Shown here: in pieces, positions 57,270-64,000 of the stretch
Numbering within the stretch: position 1 is the first letter of the stretch
Layout of the letters: each line of letters starts with the position of its first letter
NCBI GenBank assembly: GCA_001692895.1
Contig: KV748281.1
Coordinates: 62,001 to 126,000, forward strand
Length of the DNA: 64,000 nt
Origin: Cenococcum geophilum 1.58
Taxonomy: Eukaryota > Ascomycota > Dothideomycetes > Gloniales > Gloniaceae
Reading direction: 5' to 3'
Made by a program: the position numbers and the translations under genes
The notes under the pieces: generated by a model
The model's input: only the letters and a program-made list of their open reading frames with translations
Database searches by the model: none
Told to the model about the DNA's origin: nothing

Positions 57270-57518
57270 TATTAGCGACTTAGTCAATTAAGGCATAAGC
57301 ACAGTAAGGAGGACGCATGTGGGCCTATATAATTAGATTGTCTATAAACAAGGATCCAAAGCTAAAGAAAGGAAAGGAGAAGAATAGTAGCGCCGCTCGA
57401 AGTTATATGCGGTCCTCTAGTTACGTAACTATAACTGTCTAAAACAGTAGGAAACTATCTGCGATTATCCGCCACAATCCACCGCCATAATCCACCGTTT
57501 TCCACCAGCGCCGTAACA
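57270..57518 (-). repeat. 3' LTR of gypsy G with polypurine tract
   Basis: This 249-bp LTR has the inner polypurine tract on the minus strand (AGAGGGGGGGGGGTAA, plus 57519-57534). The pairing with 63180-63428 is full length, and differences are transitions where I compared them. Confidence 0.9.
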
Positions 57519-57589
57519 TTACCCCCCCCCCTCTAAAAAAGCTTACCCTTAGGCTTTATATATCCGTATTATGTTCATAGGGTATTCTT

Positions 57590-59260
57590 ATCCTTATGCT
57601 TAATAGGCAGCTTATCGTCTTCGCTATACTAGTACTCCATTTATTTATCTAGGTACTTTAGAGGTCTAGGCTTGTTAGGGTATTAGTTATAGAACTTATT
57701 AAGCTTCTATGGGCAGCCTATAAAGTTCCAGGCGGGGTACTAGGTTTGGTCTAGATTGTAGCCTTTCTATTAGATACGGTATCGTAGCGTCCCTTATACT
57801 AGTTTATAGGCTAATATTTTATTAACTTCCTATTTATTGTCGCCATTAACTTAAATTGGCAGTGGGGGCTTATTCTTTTATCTAGGTAGTAGGTTATTTA
57901 CAGCTTTCTATAGCTTATCTAGTAAGAAGATAGGGTGGACTTTAATTAAGTCTGGGAGCTTAACCTTATACGAGTTACCTATTTTATTAAGGATCTTATA
58001 CAGTCCTACTATCTTATAGTCTAGCTTATAGCTAGGCCGTTTTGTCTTCTAGTTCTTTGTTATAACCCAGGCTATATCACCTACGGTAAAGTTAGGCTCG
58101 CGCCTATACTTATTTGCCTACTATTCTATTAGTTTCTAGGTATTTTTTAGGTTCTTATAGGCTACCGTCTATACTTCTTTTAAGCGTCTAGCATACTGCT
58201 GGGCTTCCTTATAAGATAGTTTTTTACGTACGGTCTATAGCCTTTCCGTTCTTTTCTAGTTAAAGCTTATACAAGGTAAGTATCTTATTTCTAGCTAAAT
58301 AGGTGCAAATCCCGTAGAGTTGTGGGGTAGGGTCGCCTGGGCGTAGTTTATTAGGGGTAGTAGTTTGCCCTAGTTATCCTAAAAGTAGTTAATAAAGGGC
58401 CGAAGTTTTTAGTCTAAGTATTAATTTATAATCTCCGTCTAACTATCTATCTGCGGGTAGTATACTATAGAAAGCTTTAACCTAATACTAAGGATCTAGG
58501 TAAGCTTAGTCCAGAAGGCCGATATATACTGCGGCCTGTAATTGGATACAATAGTATCTAGTAGTTTGTAAATTTGGTAAATATAATAGATATATAGTTG
58601 GGCTACCTCCTTAGTATTAATATCCTTATAATAAGGGATTAAAAACGGGCGCTTACTAAAACGGTTAACTAGGATTATAACTGCATTATATCCGTTACGG
58701 TTTGTAGGTAGCTTGTGGAAGTCTATAAAGATATACTACTAGGGGCGTTCTAGTATTAGAAGCGGCTTCAATAGTCCTAGGGTTTTGTCTTGTAGAATTA
58801 TAGACCTATAGTAGTCGTTATAGTTCCGTATATAACGGTTAATATCCGCAACCATTTTAGGCTAGTAGTAGCGGTTGCTAATAATCCTATAGGTCTTATT
58901 CTTTTTAGGGTAGGCTGTAGAGACCTAGGCATCTGCTTTAGTAATAAGCTAAGTCTATAAGTTCTATTCCTCTACTACTACTAGCCGTTCCTAATGCTTA
59001 AGTAGTCCGTCTTTAAGAGACTAAAGGCTAGTAATGTTTTTTGCCTTTTTACGGTACTCTTATAGAGAAGGGGCCGTACGGTTTGCTTATGGTGGTTTAT
59101 TAATAAGGTTAAGTTCTATGGAGTTAATAGGATATATCTTAGCGTCTAGGGGGTCCGTATTTAGTTCTACCCGTATTTAGGGGTTAAGGCATTCTAGTTG
59201 TAGTAGCGTCTAAGTCTATAATAAGATCTTTATAGCTGCCTGGTTATTTAGGTCCTATTT
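57590..59260 (-). pseudogene. gypsy G integrase and chromodomain
   Basis: At 57830-57640 the minus strand encodes ILAYKLV, then TLRYRI, KGYNLDQT, YPAWNFIGCP, KLNKFYN and PNKPRPLKYLDK. This is the chromodomain (WKGYxxDxTWYPAWNF) with its C-terminal helix. Integrase extends to about 59250. DDE residues cannot be read securely. Stops coincide with Trp and Gln positions. Compare 43840-44600 in F2. Confidence 0.65.
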
Positions 59261-59269
59261 ACGCCTTAT

Positions 59270-60600
59270 AAAAGCATCCGCACGGTTAGTAGTACCTAGC
59301 CTATATATAATTAAGAAGTTAAACTGAGATAGAACCTCCGCCTAGCGTGCCTACTGGGCTATAAGGGCCTTAGTTATTATAAAATATTCTAGGGCCTTAT
59401 AATCCGAAATTACTTAAATAAGCTTAGGGGCTCCTTTTAACTGTATTCGCTAGTATAGAAAGCTAGAGATAATAGCTAGCATCTCTTTGTTATGGATTAG
59501 GTAGTTTAGCTTAGCATCTACTATAGTCTTTAAATAGTAAGTAATGGGGTGCTATTCTCCGTCTAGCTGCTTCTGGGAGTAAACGCTAGCTATTGCACCA
59601 TCTAAGGCGTTAGTTTTTAGTATTAAGGGCCGTTTTGGGTGAAATGGGCGAGTATAGGAGACTAGCCGCTTTTTAAGCTTATTAAAGGCATATGGCGTTA
59701 AAATAGAAGGGCCGGTCCTTTTTAGTAAGGTAGTTAAGAGGCTAAGCAATCCTGCTGTAGTTCTTTATAAAGCGTTAGTAGAAGTTACAGAATCCTAAAA
59801 ATAACTGCACCCCCTTTACGGTCCGTGGGGGTTCCCACTAGTTAATTACGGCCGTCTTTTCTAGGTCTGCCTTAATTCCGTCTATACTAATAATAAACCC
59901 TAAGTACTTTATCCGCTTAATACTAAATTCTAACTTTTTAATATTAGCCTGGAGGCTAGCTTCCAGGAGCCGTTATAGGACTTTATAGATATACTCCTTA
60001 TATTCTAATTTATTCTTAAAGTAGATTATAATATTATCTAGGTAGGCTGTGTAGAAGTCGTCGAGGTAGTTAAATAGTATGTTATTTATATATCGCTAAT
60101 ATATAGCTAGTCCGTTAGTTAGTCCGAAAGGAAGTACTTTATATTTATATATTCCGTAATAGGTCTAAAATATAGTAAGATCTTCTAATCTAGGGTCCAT
60201 CCTAATCCGGTAAAAAGCCTAACAGATATTAAGTTTTATAAAGATCTTAGCTCCACTTATTTGGGCTAAAGTCTTATTAAGTAAGGGCAGTAGGTAGCGG
60301 TCCTTGCGGGTTATATTATTAAGTTTATAGTAGTTAATGCAGAAACGGAGTCCTCTATTTGGCTTTTTAGCAAAGAGAATAGGTAAGTTAAAAGGGGCTT
60401 AACTAGGCTTAATAAAGCCCTTATCTAGGTTATTTATAAGGTGCTACTTTATAGCCTATAATTTAGCAGTAGACTGTTAACGAAGGGGGCTATAGCTAAG
60501 CGTGTCTTCCTTACCTAGCTCAATCTTAATCTTATAGTCGTACGGTCGGTAAGGCGGGAGTATATTAGATACTACCTTAGAGAATACGTCCTTAAATTTC
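59270..60600 (-). pseudogene. gypsy G reverse transcriptase and RNase H
   Basis: The RT palm at 60140-59950 reads YINNILFNYLDDFYTAYLDNIIIYFKN and ends with LEASLQANIKKLEF. The catalytic YLDD (60033-60044) is YLDN. An open stretch 59552-59749 (65 codons) covers the RT thumb to RNase H junction, with RLVSYTRPFHPKRPLILKTN and ALDGAIASVYSQKQ, where relatives have ETDASDGAIAGVLSQ. The RNase H end is at about 59270-59330. These are the best-preserved segments of element G. Confidence 0.75.
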
Positions 60601-61059
60601 TAGTGTTAATAGGGTAGTTTCTATTCTACTAGCTCCTTATCCATAAGCTTATTTTTCTATTTACTAAGCTCACTTTTCTTTTCCTTAATAATCCGATTAA
60701 TCTTATATAAGCTAGTGGTAAAGGCAATAGTATTAGGTTAGACCAAGTTTTGGTAGAATCCTACGGCGCTAATGCAGCAGATATTAATTAGTGGGAGGTC
60801 TATAGGTTTCTTTACGGACCTTTATTAGGTCGTATTTTGCGGTATAAGGTTTATAATTTTCCTTAGCTTATATTCTATTTTCCGTAAGTTGTCCTTCTAG
60901 TCTATTAGTTTAGTATAGCGTTTAGTATTCCTAGCCTTCCATTAGGGCTGCGTAGGGCCTAAGTTCTCTATAGGGGACTTAGGTAGGTTAGTACTAACTT
61001 CCTACGTCTTTAGTGCGGGTAGCGTGGTATAGGTAACCTAGGGGCGGCGTAGTATACGG

Positions 61060-61604
61060 ATCCTTTAACGATTAAGCTGTATATCCTTCTTAAAAGCCTA
61101 GTCCCTATATATTGCATCAGCTTAGTAAACGGTGTTTATTTATAGCTATATAAGGTTCTCTATTATAATACTAATTTCTTTTATAAAGGAAGGGTTAGGG
61201 GTAAGGTTTTGGGCTAGATAAGCCGCCTACTCTGTATGTTAAGCTGTAAGCCTAAATAGGCTAGCCATTTTCTCTCTAAGATTATATTGTGGTTTCCTAG
61301 GTCCGTAATAAGAAAGGGGACGTTATACTACCTTCGTCCGTTAATGCGAAGGTAAATCCGTAAGATAGTCTTAATAGGTAGACCTATTTATCCGTTATAC
61401 CCGCAAATAGAAATAAGTTTAGGCAGTTCTTTAATGGGTGTATTTAAAAAGGTAGCTAGCTTTACGGTACACTGGGTATCTATTAAAGTAAAGGCATTTA
61501 CTCCAGAGTTAGCTAAAGTAGAGGTTAAAACTTAATATCTATTGCGGAATAAAGTATAAGGGATAGTGCAGCTTCTTTTACTAACTAGCCGACCTAGATC
61601 GACA
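61060..61604 (-). pseudogene. gypsy G aspartic protease
   Basis: On the minus strand near 61530-61380 the frame reads TLANSGVNAFTLIDTQCTVK, LATFLNTPIKELPKLISICG and YNG. The DSG active site has become NSG (61502-61513, Asp codon GAC to AAC at 61508-61510). Downstream, RINGRRYNVPFLITDLGNHN and IILERKWLAYL match the rest of a fungal gypsy protease. Confidence 0.7.
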
Positions 61605-61920
61605 TGTAATATATCGATCCCTTTTAACCCTAGAGAGGAGTTTTCCTCTAGGGTTCCTCTTTTTCCGACTTTATATGTAAGCTTTGCAGTGTGTGAAATG
61701 GAATGAACAACTTGATTGTAAATGTAGCTCTAAAGTCTCTATATATACACGAAGAAGGTGGAGGTAATAAGACATGATGGGGTAATAGGTAACTGAAATG
61801 GGAACAGTGATCTGCAAGCAATATTGATCTGCGATCAATATATAGGGTGGCGTTGACGCTGTCTTGGAGCCTTCCAAGCGGTGATCTTGTGTCTCAGCAC
61901 AGTGTCGGTAGTCGGTTACA
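61605..61920. repeat. LTR-like island with no RIP signature
   Basis: 316 bases bounded by TGTAAT and GGTTACA, inserted between gag and protease of G. Unlike everything around it, the segment is rich in CpA and TpG (GCAGTGTGTGAAATGGAATG near 61686). It has an internal palindrome (CCCTAGAGAGGAGTTTTCCT and onward) and a TATATATA element near 61740. It looks like a solo LTR of another family that arrived after RIP had acted on G. A target duplication was not found (CGACA on the left, TTATA on the right). A 68-codon minus-strand frame inside (61671-61877) is not supported as a gene. Confidence 0.5.
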
Positions 61921-61929
61921 TTATATTAT

Positions 61930-63170
61930 CCTCCTAAATTAATAGGACCTCGTTTATCTTTGCCGCTATTAGGTAGTCCTTTATAAAGTAGTCTTTTTAG
62001 CCGTATAAAAAGCAAGCTTCTTAATTGCTAAGGGCTTATTTATGGGGGTTATTATAAGTAAGCTAAGTATATACCGGGCCCGTAGTAGGGCTAGCTATAT
62101 AATTAACGACAGGCTAAACAGTTAGTGCTATGGGAGTTGCGGCCCATATAGGGGTACTATTGGCTATTCTTATAATGCTTGCGGTCTGGTTTAAAGAGTT
62201 CCTAGCTTTATACCACTCGGCATATACCTTAATTTAATAGAGGCCTTAGTTAATAGCCAGATAGTAGTCTGTAATTACCTTTAGCATCTATATAGTAGTA
62301 AAAACTGGCAGTATAGCGCGCTATAGGTAAGCTTGTTAAAGAGGTCTGGCAGTAGGTCTTTATAGGGAATTTAGGCTTAGCCGGCTAAGTATAGAAAGCG
62401 GGTCTAAAAGGCTAAAAAGGTCTCCGTTGTTTTTATATTTAGGCTTTTATAATTAAGGCGGGCGTTCTATACCTTAAAGGGGCCCTTATAAATAGAAGAT
62501 AGGTAATTAATTATCTCTTCTTCTAAGACGAAAGGGTCTGCTAAGTCTACAGCATATCGCGGACGTAGGTGCGTCTAGGCGTCTCCGCCCATGCGGCTAA
62601 AGATATAGGCCATCTTGGCTTAGTCGTTAGAGAAGTAATCTTTATTAACTTTAAGCTTATCCCATAGTTAAAGCCTCCAATTATTAAATATAGGGTTGGT
62701 CCCGTCTATAAGTAATAGGGGGTTCACAACCTTCGCGGATCTTAATAGTGTGGTATATTAGGCTAGGGCCTTAAGGATTGTAGCAAGTCTGTTTAATAGG
62801 TTATCTTAAAATATAGGGGTGTCTCTAGTTTCGAGCAGTTCTCGTAGCTGTTTAATTTCGGCATTAGCTACCGCAAGTTCCGCCTAGGGGGTTAAAACAT
62901 TAATTGTTTCTTTATCTGAGGTATTTACAGGTCCTACAGCTACTTTACCTACTGCTATATTTTGTGGTATAGTAGTAGGGTTTTAGGTAATTCCGGGTAA
63001 TTTCTTTAGGGGTTCTAGTCCGTGCGTATCTTATAGGTTCTTTCCTTAGGGTTCTATTCTTTCCTTATAGTTCTAGTGAAGTCCTTAGGGTCCTATTCTA
63101 TGTCCTCGTCCTTTTTATAGTCCTATAGATATATTTAAGTTCCTTTTTAGGAAGAAAGAGTAGTATAAGC
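61930..63170 (-). pseudogene. gypsy G gag with zinc-knuckle remnant
   Basis: Near 61985-62025 the minus strand reads ACFLYG-stop-KDYFIKDYL, a CX2CX4HX4C knuckle with Cys-Tyr, His-Tyr and Cys-Tyr changes at the second, third and fourth ligands. Gag proper extends to about 63170 with dispersed stops. The N-terminal 400 bases (62880-63170) match F1 36563-36960 in inverse orientation. Confidence 0.6.
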
Positions 63171-63179
63171 TTTGGATAA

Positions 63180-63428
63180 TATTAGCGACTTAGTTAATTA
63201 AGGCATAAGCATAGTAAGGAGGACGTATGCGGGCCTATATAATTGGATTATCTATAAACGAGGATCTAAAGCTAGAAAAAGGAAAGGAGAAGAATAGTAG
63301 CGCCGCTTGAGGTTATATGCGGTCCTCTAGTTACATAACTACGACTGTCTAAAACAGTAGGAAACTATCTACGATTATCCGCTATAATCCACCACCACAA
63401 TCTACCGTTTTCTACTAGCGCCGTAACA
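63180..63428 (-). repeat. 5' LTR of gypsy G
   Basis: This 249-bp partner of 57270-57518 is followed by the CTCTA duplication. The candidate primer site just inside (minus strand TTATCCAAAGCTTATAC) does not start with TGG, and I could not assign a tRNA. Confidence 0.9.
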
Positions 63429-64000
63429 CTCTAAGCTTTATAGAAATTCTGCTTTTAGGAATATATATTCTAGAAGTTTCTTTAGGCGGAGGAGAATACC
63501 TCTATAGTGGCGAGATATTATAGCTATAAGGGGACTTTATAGATAGGGGGCTATAAGGACACGATTGTAAAATAGAATAAATTAGTAAGAGAGACAAATC
63601 CTTAAGAAGGTAAGGCCTTAGGGATTATGGAAACTATATACTACGGGTACGTGCCTCTAGTATATAACCGGCAATTATTTAAGGGGCGTCTAGGGGTTGT
63701 CCTAAGGGCAACTTAAGGTGTCCGCAATAATATCCCTTATATTACTCCCCCCCCTTCTTACGGTTAGCCCCTAATCGCTATTACCTTATAGTAGGGAGAT
63801 TATAAGGGCTTATCCCAGAAAGAGTTTAGAGAGATATTAAAGAGATATTAGTATACTACTGTATATTATCTATCTATCCAACCCCTGCTTTAACCCCCTA
63901 AAAAACCTTAATAAGGAAAAATCATAACTAGAGAAAAGACGTAAGGATTACTAAAAGACCTATTAGAAGTATACTAGTAACTACCTAAGCTAATATAGGG
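63429..64000. repeat. Right-edge block related to the left edge
   Basis: From 63590 (AGAGACAAATCCTTAAG) it parallels 896-1170: the ACGTGCC word, a C-rich run near 63750 and CTTAATAAGGAAAAA near 63908. It is probably the 5' LTR and leader of another element related to A that runs out of the window. 63429-63589 has no recognised content beyond the element G duplication. Confidence 0.45.

Larger units (their letters stand above)
57270..63428 (-). mobile_element. Complete chromodomain gypsy element G (6.16 kb), with TSD
   Basis: Two 249-bp LTRs (57270-57518 and 63180-63428) have ends TATTAGCGACTTAG and GCGCCGTAACA. CTCTA is duplicated at 57265-57269 and 63429-63433. On the minus strand the order is gag with zinc knuckle, protease, RT, RNase H, integrase and chromodomain, so it is a chromovirus. 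All frames have RIP-type stops. A 316-bp non-RIP LTR-like insert lies between gag and protease. It belongs to the same family as F1 and F2. Confidence 0.9.

Noticed and set aside
61671-61877. 68-codon minus-strand frame
   Set aside because: Lies wholly inside the non-RIP LTR-like island, where stops are fewer by composition. No motif.
1-64000. LINE (Tad-like) elements, rDNA, tRNA genes or telomere repeats
   Set aside because: No FADD-type RT, no poly-A-ended element, no rRNA or complete tRNA cloverleaf, and no TTAGGG array was found.

Overview
This window looks like a transposon graveyard in a filamentous ascomycete (Pezizomycotina) genome. TpA is very common, CpA and TpG are rare over most of it, and every recognisable reading frame is peppered with TAA/TAG stops that revert to Gln or Trp by single C-to-T or G-to-A changes. 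That pattern is the signature of repeat-induced point mutation (RIP). I found no intact protein gene of useful length, no tRNA or rRNA gene and no CRISPR. The species cannot be named from the sequence.

Layout from left to right. (1) 1-1205: AT-rich simple sequence and an LTR-like block that recurs at the right edge. (2) 1206-15636: a large plus-strand Ty3/gypsy element (A) with gag, protease, RT, RNase H and integrase. It is interrupted by a 1.75-kb gag-only copia derivative (4162-5914, TSD AATAT) and by a 2.2-kb terminal-inverted-repeat element made almost wholly of tandem repeats (6393-8577). Between its integrase and the 3' LTR lies an extra degenerate ORF that resembles a 2-oxoglutarate/Fe(II) oxygenase. 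(3) 15637-24780: a minus-strand gypsy fragment (C) invaded by a minus-strand chromodomain gypsy (D). (4) 24781-36163: a divergent pair of decayed cellular-type genes, a DUF3723-like gene (minus) and a protein-kinase-like gene (plus). The DUF3723 gene is split by a complete copia element (E, 26592-32713). (5) 36164-45863: pieces of plus-strand chromodomain gypsies (F1, F2) around a second, inverted copy of the tandem-repeat element, itself hit by a complete Tc1/mariner element (39575-43043, TA duplication). (6) 45864-57269: two large inverted repeats, including a perfect 165-bp palindrome, and an unidentified minus-strand gene split by a complete copia element (H, 48966-54528, TSD GTAGC). (7) 57270-63428: a complete minus-strand chromodomain gypsy (G, TSD CTCTA) containing a 316-bp LTR-like island without RIP character. 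(8) 63429-64000: sequence similar to the left edge.

The elements no longer work together as a system. The informative signals are the nesting order, the convergent loss of the reverse-transcriptase catalytic aspartates through RIP-context mutations, the islands that escaped RIP, and the non-transposon genes caught in the nest. Domain boundaries are approximate because the frames are broken; element and LTR ends are exact where matching ends and target duplications are quoted.
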